Positions 1 through 13,613 of a stretch of 64,000 nt of DNA are shown piece after piece (the stretch's first letter is position 1; every line of letters starts with the position of its first letter). Position numbers and translations under genes: made by a program. Source of the DNA: Tubiluchus corallicola (taxonomy: Eukaryota; Priapulida; Priapulimorpha; Priapulimorphida; Tubiluchidae); contig JAQGDQ010000009.1 in the NCBI GenBank assembly GCA_030141605.1, positions 1,335,001-1,399,000 of the forward strand, given 5' to 3'. The notes beneath the pieces were generated by a model. The model was not told where the DNA came from and did no database searches. It was given only the letters and a program-made list of their open reading frames with translations.

Positions 1-27
1 AAAAAAACGGGAGCTAGGACAGACAAG

Positions 28-3000
28 TTAGCTGGGATGACATTGCACGGTACCCTCGTGCCTGTCTCCCGCATCATCACCATCATCCATGGAGGTTATC
101 CGATAACCCATGTTCATTAACATCACTTCTAAGGGATCGGCATTCATTCGTTTTTGATTGTCGCGAGCAGCATCGTGGGAGTTGGCGATCTCTCGTTCGT
201 TCTTTGCTCCATCCTGAAAATATTCAAACATTATTATCAAAAACACAGCTTTCAAAAGATCAGTCACTTAAGTTTGTACCACCAAATTTCAGCAAATATT
301 TTATAATCCGTAACAATACATATGGTCTCAAGTAGCAGGTAAGTAAACTGTAAATGGCAGAATAGGTAATGGAGGAATGACCTTGATTTAGCGTTAAACT
401 CCGAACCTCTGGCTAATAACTCCTTCTATCGCATTTCAACAATTTAGATGCTTAACAAATTCATTTCCCATCGTTTGTATTATATACTGCATACAAGTGA
501 CCAGTTAAATGAGCCATTCTACAACAGCCAGTTAAAAAATTCAATTCTAATGTAAAAATGAAGTTAAGTAAGCAATAAGACTGTCTTCGACAAAAAAAGC
601 TAAATTTACAGTAAGACACAGTGAAGTCTGACACTGGAAAATACCTCGGGTCTAGGACTCCACAGTCTAATAACGGGATCAATACCGCTAGTTGCCAAAA
701 GGCAGTAAGTGGGATGAGGTTGCAAACAGTTTACGATGCTGTCGTCGCCACGCAGAACTCGTACAATGTTAGTTGTCTGCCGATCCCATATAAAGAATGA
801 ACCGTCATCTGAACCAGCCAATACAAACTGTCCTTTGCTGATTAGAAAATAAAAGGAAAAAAGCAAATGTAACATTCCACACCATAAAATAAATGGAAGT
901 GGTTTACAAAGTAGGCCAGTAACAAAGAGATTATTCAGTTACTACACTTTTGCCTCTTAAATGACACAAAAAATAATTAATTCAACTGAAATTGAAGCAT
1001 ATGGTTGTAACTGGTTTTATGTACAAATTACTGAGAAAAAACTGCAGAGGTTTGAAACAAAAAGTGGATTCCACTTAAAATATATCCGCACTTGAAATTG
1101 TAAAGTACAATTTCTTTTTTCTAACTTTTCTTTTTCTTTTTTTATATCTGCTAAAAAGGTAACAATTAGGTACATTATTAAAATAGTTAAGTACAAAAAA
1201 GTACAATTATTGCAACTAAAAAATGAATGGACATCATGCTTCCCTTTTTAAATTATTTATAAAGATTAATTCAAACAGAAATAAATTAACAAAAGTAACT
1301 AGCAACTTTAGAAATGTTTATAGTATTTAGCAAGACAACTGAGTAAAATTAGTTATTATTATTATTATTATTATTTTACCAACCTTCCAAAGAAGTTAGC
1401 TTCTTTAATGTCGGTAGTTGTATTGCAGTGACCATAAAATCTTTGTTCATAATCACAAGCTCTTTCTCGCCACACTTTCTCCTGATCAGAGATAAACTGT
1501 TTCCGCTGACTACGTGATGAGTTACCCGTGGGCGACTTACTGCTGTCTCTCGACTCTCTATCATCTGAAATAGAAAAAGCAAATGCTTCTCAATCTTGCC
1601 CACAGAATTGCACAGAATACCGTCAAACATACAAAATCGATAATTGTTTGAGATTGTTTAAGAAAAAATTTCAAAGCATTAAACATGGTTTCATCCAACC
1701 ACAGAAACTACGCACTGAATCATTAAAGAAAGATTATGAACATTTCTCAAGCTTTCTGCTAAAAGAACTTCATTTTTAGAAGAAAAAAACTTGTTCATAA
1801 CATCTGTGTAGACATTCCATAATAGGAGCTTCTAAGAAAGAGGTCTTGTTTTTATGTTTGACTTTGTAGAAAAATGAGGTGCAAGACAGCAGCATTTTTA
1901 CCTTGATCCGTCTTTGAAAAAATGGCTGCTCTTATATCCCTGTCTAAAGCTTCACAAGCATGGCTGGTTGCATAATCTGGAAATTTAGATTTAAATACCT
2001 GCAAAAGCAAACGAAAACTATTTAGCAAATAATGCCTTTAAAAGAATTAACACAGAAAATGTGTTTCAAGATTTTTAGGCAGAGGTGAAGTAAAATAAAG
2101 GTACAGCTAATATGCCGCAAACAGTTCAACAGGTAAAAAATATCTGCTTACATTACATTCATGAAAAATCAAATTGGTATCTGTGTATCCGTGATTACAT
2201 ACCTGTAAACAATCAAGTGCCTCTGAAGTCCACTTTAGTTCAAATAAGCACCTAGCTAACCTGAAATGTGCCTTGATGTGATTAGCATCTAACTTAAGAG
2301 CAGTGGCACAATCTCTTAGTGCTGCATATAAATCTCCATCCCTGAAATCATAAATCACATCAGCATTGATTTGGCATGTGATGCTTTCAAGTCTGTTGTA
2401 AAAGTGAAACTAAATACATGCAACATGACAATACTAAATCAAAATCATACATTTTCTGCATTGTTAATTCATTATTAATTGCACAAGATTGCTTTTTTAG
2501 GTAGTTGAAAATAACACGACCAACGTTGATCCACTGTCATACAAATGTACTCCTTCAGACTTGCCCAATAAGCAATTAAACGTAATTGACAAGTTAAATA
2601 TGGTTATTTATAAATACAGAAAACGTGAAAACACAACACATTGATGTTTAATGAAAAGTGACATCTTGCAAACTTATTTTGCTCCTTATTATTCCTGTAT
2701 TTTCAACATTAACTAACGCAATGACATTTGAAGTTTTATCCAATCTGATTGAAAGCACCCTCACTTGTCTTTTGACTTTCCAACGACTCATATTAACTGC
2801 AATTTCTTATTCTACATTTTATATTCTAAATGACTTTTGGGACCTACGATTGCTTCGAATCGTGTATTTGTGATATCTCAGCATTTACAAGAAGTTTTTG
2901 TTACAATAGAGATTTTATGGGTGGTATTAGTAATTTGGTGTCCCACCCACAACACCTCAAATCAATGTCTGTCCTAAACTATAACTGCTGAAGCACTTAC

Positions 3001-6000
3001 CAAACACGTTTCATATAAGCAGCTGCTCTATTAGCATATAACACAGCACCCTCCGGAGCACACTGAAGTGCTTGATTATACAGTGATATAGATAAAGAGT
3101 AATCATGCTTATCAAACACACTATTAGCCTGCTGTTTGAGGAGGTCGGCTTTTGCAGGGAGTTTACTACATGGCCTGTAAAGGAAAAATTGTAAACACAA
3201 TTTAACAATGCCAGCATTAGTGTGAAAAATGTGTTACTATTTATGAAACTAGAAACAGCTCTCTATAAAAATGAGAATACACAAATAACACTTTTGTGTC
3301 AATAGTTTGCTAAGATGCATTGTTTTATTATCGCAAGATCCCATTGAATATTTAATGAAAATTTTGATGTTTAGGTCTTCCATTCACTTCTGAAACCTTG
3401 ATCTCAGGAGAAATATAGGTGGCACAAAACAATGTTTGCATGTTTCGATTATGATATTATAACAAGAAAAGTAACGGAATTTCTTTAAAATTACCAAACT
3501 GATGCCGCAAGTACTTCTCTACAAACAATAAAATATTTTATGCCATTTCCTTACATTTTTCCAAAGATATAGAAGTTTTAAATCAACAAGTCAAAAAAAA
3601 TGTTGGAAAAAAATTGTCACTATTGTCATAATTTAACATCAAGTGCTCTATGTATCCACCATTTTCAATGCAAACCAGATGAAGACATTTCTTTCTTGAA
3701 TGGGTATTTGATCAGAGCTTCTAATATTATTGCAGTCTAAACTCTGGCACATTTTTTGCGCCACCCGATACAATACTGCGAATCATCACTGACACCTACA
3801 GGATTTTTCAAATCTTGAACACAATAGTGTTGCCGTTACCAATGTGTATAAAGTTAGTTACTAGGTACGTATATTACTAATTTAGTATACTATTAATACT
3901 GTTACTAACGTATGTTATTTATTTCGAACAGGTGACATTTACATACTAATACAAATAAATGTTACCTTTTGCTTGATTTGCTCTTATCCTGTGAATCAAT
4001 GAAAGCCATGGTGGTAGCTATATGACGAGAAACACCATTAGATGGCAAACACACACCATTAGTTGTACCATTTCTGTAACCATTTGTCTGACTACAGTCT
4101 GTATATGAAAATAAATACATTTAATTCAGCGCAACGAAAAAACCTAGTGCATTTTACTACTCTCACTTGGCCATAAGTATTCAAAAAGTGGGAGCTACTG
4201 AAGTTTTGTATAGATATGGCTGATCAAATTGCAAATCTTCACGCTTGCTACTCGTTTTAAGATTGCATAAATTTGGAACATTAAGATTAGTTACGTTAGA
4301 AAATAATGCTTCTTTCCAAGGAGAGGAGGTGATAAGTCACTAGTACAACAGGAGTCTGGTGTTTGCTGGAAAACGGTGGTACACGTGGCGGAGGCATGCA
4401 GTCAAAAAATGACAATAAAGCTGATGATACAGTACAGCAAAAGTTGCAGTAATCTGTAGTGCGTAGTATTATCTGTGGCAGTAACAACTTTTTTTCTTAA
4501 AATATTCCTTTACACCAGCCACAGTATAAACCGTTTGGCAGAAATTTCAAGCATAGAAGAGTTAATAAAACAGACATCAACACATTACAAATAATACCTT
4601 TAAAAACATCACCAGAAGCCTTGATGGGTAAATCAAAATTAGTTGGAGGTCTTCTTCGGTTGATATCAAACAAGTAAATCTGTTCACCACCCAGATTAGC
4701 AAGCAGTTCAGCACCACTGGGTGAAAATGTGACGTACGTCGCAGCTAAAGTCCGAGCACGCCTTCTAAATTCTTGCTGTTTTATTGGAAGATGACCTTAT
4801 GACAGAAAATTACATTAGAATTAAAAGAATTTTAAGAATATTCATTTAAAAACATCATTAAATTGAATAAAACAAGTTGGATACCAGCTGAAAATCTACA
4901 GTAGTCCCAAGCCATTCTAGTGGCTGCTAATAATGTCTATTACTTCACTGTCATGCATCATTGTGGTTGTTTTGGAATGCAGACATAATCAAAAATTGCT
5001 GTGCATGGTGTCTATACTGCTAAACATTCTGCAGGAATAGTTCCAAACTATCTATGATAGATTCTTGATATTTTGTTATAATGTATAATCATTATAAACA
5101 ATGTATCAGTTATTGCGCACCATGTATAATCATTGTAAAGAATGTATCAGTTATTGCGCACCATGTATAATCATTATGAACAATGTATCAGTTATTGCGC
5201 ACCATGTATAATCATTATAAACAATGTATCAGGTATCAAATGCATGAACCAGATATATAAATTGAAATGTAATTATAAAAACAATATTTTTGCACAATGT
5301 TCTATGGAAGCAACCACTTTCACTACAGTCTAGAATCTCTCTTCTTTATTCAGCAAGTCTAAAATGTAACCCACTCCCATTACTGCTCACCTGCAACAAA
5401 ATACGTAACACATCCGTCTGGCAAGCTAAACTCATCCCTGTCCATAGATATATTTGCCAAATGATTGTGTCGCTCCCATGGCGACCGTATACCATGGTGT
5501 AGTTCAGGTAGCTTTATTGGACGAGTTTTCAACATACGTCTGTCGTACAAGCGTATGTACGGGTCATTGGCACCAATGGCTAGTTGCTCGGGTTGGGTTG
5601 GATTAATGGCAATGCATTTTACTTCAGCACTGGATCCAACATGAGCGTTCAAGTTTATTAGCACAGTATTACACACTGAATCACACTGGTGCGGCTGTCT
5701 GAGGTCAAACTGCCTGTAATTTAAATAACATAGTGACACTGAGATGCAAAAAATGCCAAGATGGAGTATCTGATACCAAAGATGACACACTCAAACCCAG
5801 ACTACCAAACCAGAACGTTAGAAATGTTTGACATTTGAAAGCACGTTTTACCTTGGAGGTTTATTCTAGACTGGTTAAGCATAGGGTTCAGTTTTCATCA
5901 GAACACAGTCAATGCAACGAAAAATTTCAAAAACGTTACCAAAAATGAAGGCACTGCTCTAAATGCTTGAAACTAGACTGTTTTTTAACAATTTACAAAC

Positions 6001-9000
6001 ATTTAACAATTACTAAATAATTAATAATTAAGTTCTTAATTATTTATAAGTAAGCGATCCACTTTTACACTAAAACGACAAAAACACAGATCTGACAAGT
6101 CGAAGAACGGTTTTATTAAATTTTTGTGCACATTGATATTTCTAAATTTAGGAGAATTTTTAACAATAATGGCTTCCTAGTGATGGAGCGATCAGCATTT
6201 TTGGGTAATAAGCCGATCACGAGCACTACTATTCAACGATATCAACTGATCACAATTTGGAAACACACGTAAATATTGACTTTAAAAATGATTTTTTAAC
6301 TGTGTTGTCTTATCAGTTGTTTTATGTGTCAAAAGGTATTACCTATAAAATTCCATTCACAAAACTTTATCATTCATTTGTAATAATTTATTTGATTTTT
6401 AGAAATCTAATAAGTCTTATAACAAGTCACTTAACAGTGAAGTGAAATAAAAATCAAATGTATTAACGGAACTTTGAAGCATTTCTATGCCAGCAGGCAA
6501 CAATTGTCACTTCCCTGAGCAAAGAAACAAAGACGAATTAAATTCCACAAATGCACAAAGTTTTTAGCTAAGACACAGAAAGCTAAGTAAGTAGCACTAC
6601 AAAACAAAGTGAAAGATTAAAACTCAGCAGCAGAACTGAATTGCTCAATCTGCTGCGTGTGTTTAGCAGGTGCCCTTTGAGCATGGGATCTCTTCGGGAA
6701 GGTAACTGAACAAAATACGTTGGCCATAACATCTTACAGTGTAGCATTTTTTATGATGTGATCAGCTTATTAGTTTACCGAAACCTATCAATAAACAGGA
6801 CAATCCGATCAGAACTTGTTCACAGATCAACGATCGCAACCAAACACCACTGTTGCTTCAATGATCTCTGGTCACTAATCATCTAGGCCCTTCACTACAA
6901 TCTACTCAAAGACCCATAAGATCTGGTGATAAATGTATAAATTCGCAACCAAAGAAACGTAGATAAATTCAGTTCAAGTCTCATGTTTTTCAAATAATTA
7001 ATAGTTATTTAAAAAGGCAAAATTAAATATAGCAAATTCGAAAACACTCTGGCTTACATGACTGTGCCATCCTCGGCTGCACTCCAAAACATGAATGGCA
7101 CATTACCGGCTACGGCTAACCTCTTTACCCGCCCACTGTGACAGCTAAACACGTGAGTAGTTTCTTTATTCGTCACATTATGAATACGCACTTTGGTGTC
7201 GGCAGCACCACTAATTATAGTGCCATCGTTAGAATTTGGTAAAAACTGGAACAGAAAGAACAGTTAGAATGGCATCACAGTTACAGCAAAATTTTTAAAA
7301 TGTTTTGAGCACTGCAGTTTAGAATCGAGCACTCAATGGCAGGGATGTAGATGCTTGTGGCAGAACAGGAATCTAGCTAGTTATTAAGAACAATCCTCAA
7401 GTATAAAACACTCAGCGCTGAGCCAGCAAAAGCATAGTAACAACGTTCGCATATACAAATCACACATGTCAATGAGATAAATGGCTGAATACAGCAAGGT
7501 AGATGAAACCGCCCTGCTCGTCAGGCTTAACGCTGTTTAACTTCACACTTAATGCGAGTACTCAGTTACATAATGAAGGTAAGTTACCAGTGGAAGGTAA
7601 CAACTGGGGCTAAATCAAGTAAATATTTTTATCTTTAGGTTCAAGGTTGCAGTCACTTGTATGGATACGAACGTCAAAAGATCAAAAATCAACATTCTTT
7701 CACAAACTGGCAAACGTTCTTGGTTTTGCAGAAATTCTAATAACACAGAAAACAGCTGAAACGAACATTGTTTCAACAAACAACAAAGTCGGTACTGGCA
7801 CCAGTGGAAACAAGAACACTGCGCAAGTTCAAAATCAGCGCATGTGCCTAGAGCGGTAAGTGTTCTTGCTGCTTGCGTCTTAGCGGTTAGAAATAAAAAT
7901 GAAAACGTAAGGCCAAAACAAACATTACAAAGGAAAAATGATAATTTGGGAATCAATATTTTTCTGAAATGATGTGCTTTTCTGTTGTTGTGAAAGATCT
8001 ACACTGCTTACCATCTTGATAAAAGAGATTGAAATAGCAAGTTCTTTATTGAAAAAAAAACACAGCAACGTAAAACAAGCATAACGCATAATAAGTAAGA
8101 GCACATTCTTTTAAGAAATGAGTGTGAACAGTATAATAAGGTATTATGATTATTAGCACAAGCCATCTCTACCTTAACAGAAAAAATGTTGCCTTCGTGG
8201 CCTGAGTCAAGACTACAGAGTTCCCTGTAACCAAATGGATCCCAAACAATGATCTTTGTATCATCTGATCCACTAACCAGCAGGGTACCAGATTCATTCC
8301 ATTCTAGACAATTAACACAACCCTGATGACCCTATAATATCCAAAAAATAAGAATAGCATTAATTATGCAAAACTATACAGACTCTGAAATCCCTGATTA
8401 ATGGTCTCTTAAAGCAATCATTAAACTAAACTGCAAGTACGATATGATTCTACATATACTGTCATTGCCTGTTACACGCTGTAAGCTACAATTTCAGTTG
8501 CTAGCTGCTGTGATTTGTGTATTCTTCTGTTAGTTTAAAGCAGCCACTAACACTTGTCACTTGATTTTATTAAACACTATCTAACATAGGAAACATCTAA
8601 CATAGAATAAACATGGGTAAACCAACAAACTTTATCTCTGATAAAGCACTTAAATAAATCCTCGAAACAAAAACTGTTTGTCATACCAGCAGCTCTTTTT
8701 CTAGGCCTAATCGATTAGCAAAGCTTTCAGTCACGTGAAGAAGTCTCCGAGCACTCACTGCATTTTTCTCCTGAAATAACACAATTTCTAAACTGTAAAG
8801 CAGAACAGTTGGAACTAAAATCCAAAACACTTAAGTTATGCAAAAAGTTAGTGAATTACGATACATGACAAATCGCTTTTATATGGATTGCAGAACAGGC
8901 CTGTCAAGAAAGCGATACAATTACTAAATGCTGATAAATAATCAAGAAAACCTCAAATTAAGTGACAAACACACAGTCTAAGTAGTTAGGCCTATGACCA

Positions 9001-9225
9001 TTTGCTCCACACAATATAAATAAAAAATAATAATAAAATTATCTAACTTTTAAACATTCAACAACAAATAGCGCAAACTTTCTGTTTAGTGAAACACAAA
9101 TTATATGACTAACTTTCTGACAAGAAACTAAACAAACTGTTTAAGACTGTAAAAGATTCATGTTAAAAAGAAAACCTTACACTTAACTGGCGTCCTGCTT
9201 GTAGCTTGACTATATTGGACTCCAT
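28..9225 (-). CDS. WDTC1: WDTC1 / adipose orthologue, WD40 and TPR protein (complete, 13 exons)
   Basis: Exons in transcript order: 9225-9181, 8770-8687, 8331-8173, 7245-7058, 5713-5391, 4795-4598, 4098-3966, 3174-3001, 2341-2203, 1998-1902, 1564-1384, 837-645, 213-28; total 2100 nt, 699 aa plus stop. All phases agree. WD repeats span about residues 44-315 (SGSDDTKIIVWD, GANDPYIRLYDRR, LGGEQIYLFD). TPRs span about 380-481 (YANRAAAYMKR, KAHFRLARCLFELK). Two further WD blades cover 574-638 (AGSDDGSFFIWD, ATSGIDPVIRLW). The C-terminus RMNADPLEVMLMNMGYRIT is nearly identical to my recollection of human WDTC1 (about 677 aa). In that family the protein acts as a DDB1-CUL4 substrate receptor linked to fat storage; the FDLR and YDRR sequences fit DDB1-binding DxR motifs. 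The start Met gives an N-terminus the same length as human. The donor after exon 11 (GTTGGT) is weak, but phase and homology support it. Confidence 0.95.
1353..1376. repeat. (TTA)n microsatellite
   Basis: About eight TTA triplets in the WDTC1 intron just downstream of the exon ending at 1384. It lies only a few bases past the weak donor site of that exon. Confidence 0.85.
3640..3830 (-). mobile_element. possible Tc1/mariner-like transposase remnant
   Basis: On the minus strand of a WDTC1 intron a short frame reads LHLVCIENGGYIEHLM, which resembles the C-terminal end of many Tc1/mariner-type transposases. Upstream sequence on the same strand (VSDDSQYCIGWRKKCARV) is in another frame and contains stops. 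No inverted repeats were found around it. The call rests on motif resemblance only. Confidence 0.25.
5081..5232. repeat. 41-bp tandem repeat, about 3.7 copies
   Basis: Copies start at 5081, 5122, 5163 and 5204, each beginning ATGTATAATCATT and ending GCGCACC; the last is truncated. Copies differ by only one to three bases, so the array is young. It lies in the WDTC1 intron between exons 5391-5713 and 4598-4795. Confidence 0.95.
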
Positions 9226-9490
9226 TAGGATATGCAATTCAAATGCTGTGTTAATGTGTGATCTCCACAGATAAACTTTATGCAGGTAACAAACTGGAGA
9301 TCTCAGTGTGAATGATCACAGCATTACTGTTTTGCTTTATCAACAAGCAACATCAACACTTGCATGGCTTCTGGCTTCTTGCTTAAAAACGAAAAACAAC
9401 AAGACCATAAATGTGAGCAAAATTTAAATAAAAAAGTTCAATTTCATTGTGATGTAACTGGGTGATCAATAATAATGAACTGTTATGACA

Positions 9491-10252
9491 TTGTAGGGAG
9501 CCGAGTTGACCACTGAGCCAAGTAGACCACTTCCGGTAAAACCGATGCGCTAAAAGTAGTGTCCTACATGGGCAGCCCAAGTAGGACACTAGCGATTTTT
9601 GTCGAGAATCGGTAATGTTGTCAAATTTTTGAAAATTCTGTGAAAGTTTCTTCATTTTATTAAAAATTGTGCTTGCTGGTTGGTAAAAAACTCGTTGGTA
9701 AAACAGTAATTTTTAACATTTAAGAAAAGCAAGGATAATTAGTTTTAATATTATCAGTAGTATTGTAACATGTAGGTCACTGTCCTACATGGCTCGCTAG
9801 CCCATGTAGGACACATAGATCGCTAGAACATTTACTTATAAGAAAACAATTATTTGCCCAAGAGGTAGTGAAACGGATCACCTGTTTGTGAAGTGAGACA
9901 AAATCAAAAATGATATACCTTAGACAAATGTTGAATTCGTAAAAAAGTGGGTTTTTTTCACTTCAACAACATTAATATCGAAACCAAATTTAATATTGTC
10001 CATTCTACCAGCTCAGAATAAAATTCTTTGATTTTATTAGATGTATAATAAATTATTCAACGTGTAATAACGTTTTTAATTATTATTATTACATAAACAA
10101 GCACAACGGACGGTGTCAGTACACTTAACGACTCAATTCGCGACCTGTCTCTAGTGTCCTACTTGGGCAGTCTACTTGGGCTAGCTCATGTAGACCACGG
10201 TTGGTCTACCAATTGGTCTACTTGGCACAGTGGTCCACTCGGCTCCCAACAA
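9491..10252. mobile_element. non-autonomous DNA transposon with ~40-bp inverted repeats and internal palindromes
   Basis: The left end TTGTAGGGAGCCGAGTTGAC is matched in inverse by the right end (reverse complement TTGTTGGGAGCCGAGTGGAC). The match continues through CCACTG-GCCAAGTAGAC with two or three mismatches. Inside are palindromes built on GTCCTACATGGGC / CCAAGTAGGAC at about 9562 and 9782, and a related imperfect one at about 10150. There is no transposase frame. A target-site duplication is not clear. The superfamily is undetermined. Confidence 0.75.
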
Positions 10253-11449
10253 CATCTAATTTGACAAGTGTGAAAAACCTTGAGTTTTTCTAGTATTTTT
10301 TTAGTAACTGAGAATAGGTTTCAACAATAGAAAAATGATTTTTTTAAATCAGTGGTCTTCTTAAGGCTTAACGACATGATAAAAGCCAATTGAGATTGAC
10401 AAAAACTAACAAATGCAATTTAGATTTGGTTAGCATTTTTTCACAACACGAATCTAGCAGAATTTTAAAATGACTCTCCTTTGATCTCACTGCATTGCAT
10501 GACTTGTCTTCAGATAGATATTATAAAATTAAATATATGCAAAGTTCACAAATATGTGTGGTAGTTCATAATTACGAAAGTAGTATTCATAATCTAGGCC
10601 GTAGTCGGGTCAAACTTTTACCGAGGTAAGTAGTTTAGGTGCAGACCAGCCTGCGACTGTAACTGCGACTGAACATATTAAACATTAGACCAATGACAAA
10701 CAAATTTTGACGCATCATCATGGCTATGCAGTCTGCGATGTGATTTTTCGATGCAGATAAAGTCCTGAATGTAAACATGAAAAGCGCACACCACATCATA
10801 CAGACTGTATGCCATATAGCACAAAATGTTTTCTTTCTTGTAAAATCGTAAAATGCACGAGGAAGAGAACAAATAATTGTGAAAAATTACCAAAAATAAA
10901 GTTCAGCAGACTGATTACTGTTGCTATTAAAGAATGTAAACTAGCTCTTTGATTCACGAGACGTGGTTGTCGAGTTTGACGTATTTGTTGATTCGTTGCA
11001 CTCTAGTGCCCTATTACTGCATGTAAAGTATATGGCTAGCGCTACAGCAGCGCCTTTCCGTACATATCATTCAGATAGTCTTAATAATCACAAATTGAAT
11101 CGAAATCGAATGCACAAATCTTTGGTTATATAATACACAATATTATTAACTTGCACACTGACAGCTCATGCAGAATCGTTCTGTCAATGTGTAAAACAGT
11201 ATTTGTGGTTTTCACTGTGCCCACTGTATTTGACTAACAGATCTATTAACTCCTTCAAATGTAGAGAAAATGGGAAAGCTATCAATCACAGACTTCTTCT
11301 TTTAACTTCTTTGTTTGGTCATTTTTTGCAGACTAAGTGCAAATCCTCTTGATTTTCTCATCTCTATTGCTATTTTCATATAATTAATTACTTCATATAA
11401 ACTTCTGATTTCGTCAGATTTAATGGTGTTTCCGTTTAAAATTTTATTT

Positions 11450-11904
11450 TTTGGCAATATTTTTCTCGTTCACGTTCCAACACATTCTCTGTAGTATCAG
11501 CCTCTTTCTTACATATTGGACATTTTAAATCTTCTTTGAAACAATTAACTTTTATAATTACATTAAAATTTTAATCTTCAACATATTCAGCTTAACTTAA
11601 AATGCCTCTCTCACCTCTTCTAGCTTCATTAGATTCACATACTTTTTAACCTTTCCTTCGCCCATCTCCATAACTTGAAAAGCCAAGTTTTGTTTTTGTA
11701 CATATCTTTTCTTGCATTCTTTGTTTAATACACTGATATATTTTATTTTTCATCAACTTTTTCCATACAAATTTTTTTATTTCTTTAACTTCTTCACACT
11801 CAGCAAAAGTACTTTGATTTTCTATTTCTTTGATTTTTTCTACCAAACTCAAATTAAGTTATAAAGCGACACTACTTTCCCTTAGTGCATTTTTTCTACA
11901 TTGA

Positions 11905-11996
<92 letters not shown>

Positions 11997-12470
11997 GCAC
12001 GCACACACACACGCACACACGCACACACACCAAGTTCTATTAATAATTCCTAATAACTTGTAGTCATTTTTCTTGAAGCCTATTAAAATCTCCTTCTTAA
12101 CTTTTTCCATGCTGTGAATCCCGCCTTCTTCTTACCACTTCTGTGTCGTAAATTATACTAGAATTACAATACTGTTAAATATGTCTAATCTTTCATCTGT
12201 AGCAAACTTCTCATCTTTATTCTTATCTTACTGGTGTAATATAATCCAATCATGTATTTGATTTTTCTTCTTTCTATTATAATGTTTATTATCCATTTGT
12301 TCCTTTTCTCCCTGAAACATTTATATTCTCTAACTTTTCTAATTTTTTTTACCCTGAATTTTTGATCCATTTTTAATTTTCTATTTTTACTACCACATAA
12401 TTTCAACCATTGCGTTATTTTGCACAAACTTTGTGTTGTCTTCAAACTTGTACTTATAATTTATACCAGA
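11450..12470 (-). mobile_element. degraded LINE (3' end of reverse transcriptase ORF)
   Basis: Several minus-strand frames give pieces in the order expected for the C-terminal part of a non-LTR retrotransposon RT. They are KIRKVREYKCFREK and KYMIGLYYTSKI (thumb region, about 12200-12400), SIIYDTEV (about 12150), a basic helical stretch (11650-11850), and a terminal zinc-knuckle relic DLKCPICKKEADTTENVLER (about 11480-11535). The knuckle has lost its usual His and last Cys (N and R instead). Stops and frameshifts separate the pieces. The (CA)n tract sits in the middle. The assignment is by motif order, without a database match. Confidence 0.5.
11906..12031. repeat. (CA)n microsatellite, ~125 bp
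   Basis: A nearly pure CA run, with a few GCAC interruptions at the right end. It creates a long artificial Cys-Val reading frame on the minus strand. It lies inside the decayed LINE. Confidence 0.98.
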
Positions 12471-13613
12471 GCTGTTTCTTGTCTTACAGTGACTAACAAC
12501 TGAGTGGCAGATGGCGCCACATGAATGTGAAAATTTTCGTTTCGCGTTTAGCAAGACGTGTTCAATGTAAGTAGCTTATGTACGTACGTAAATGTACATA
12601 GTTTACCTTTTCGATTAAGTTTTTGATTGCATTGTGCATTAAAATATTTTAGCGGTGTGCAACAAGTCGTCAATTCATCACCACAACATCACTATTTATT
12701 TCCCGCTATGTCTTTACTGAGCACGGAAAATTTTACGTATGCTCAGCAGACCTGCCAAACAGCACTTCATATAATTAATAGTAAGTATGAAGCTTAGAGG
12801 CCCGGTCATCTCGCCCTGGCAGGAATCTAAAGTACAAGCAGAAATTTTTCCTTTTTGGGTATCAAAATCAAATTTTCAAAAAATTGAGCCAAAAAAGAAA
12901 AAGAAAGGTAATTTTTGGGTACTACTATTGAGTACTAATTAACAAGTTTTTTTTCTGCTGTTATTGCAGTTCACTGTACTTTAATTTTATATGTAAATAA
13001 TGTTTATGTTCTTTGTACGCACGAAAATAGCCCAACAGCATCCGAAAGTGCTTAGTTTTCAATAACTACAATACCCTTTAATGTAATATACACCGCAACT
13101 CGTGAACGTAGTACTGCTAATTGTGTACTGATGGCAAAGGAAGTCAGGTGATTTTGCATTATTACGTGTGAAGTTGCAGAATGTGTCAGAACTGAAATTT
13201 TATTTGTAATCCCAATGCGTAAATTACCAATGTAGAAGTATGGAAATTTTCCTGTTTACCTTTCAGCAAGTCTGAAGTTAACCTAAAGGCCCTATAGTAT
13301 AACCGTCAGTATAATTATATTAAAGTATTAATGTTAAATGCCTTATGCCGTAAAAACAGTACAGTATAAAATCATGTTAAGGTATATTGATACCTCTGGT
13401 GTTTAGTAATATAATGGTACCATGTGCACAAGATTTTCTTTTTCTGAGAGAAGTTATTGCAGTTGCGCAATCGGGCATGTGAATCGTGACATCACTAGTG
13501 CCAGATTCACTGACTTGCTCATTGAGTAATAACAGAACAGCATCTTTAACCAACATTTTACAGTAATATAAATGAAAATACAAATTGTTTGGGCTACAAT
13601 AGAGTTTAAAATA

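Noticed and set aside
5081-5232. CRISPR-like array
   Set aside because: Units of 41 bp are contiguous with no unique spacers, and the context is an animal intron.
7615-7956. 113-residue hydrophobic frame on the minus strand within WDTC1
   Set aside because: It lies wholly in an intron, has no resemblance to WDTC1 or to any family I know, and the exons on both sides join in phase without it.
11859-12110. 83-residue frame of alternating Cys and Val
   Set aside because: It is the translation of the (CA)n microsatellite.
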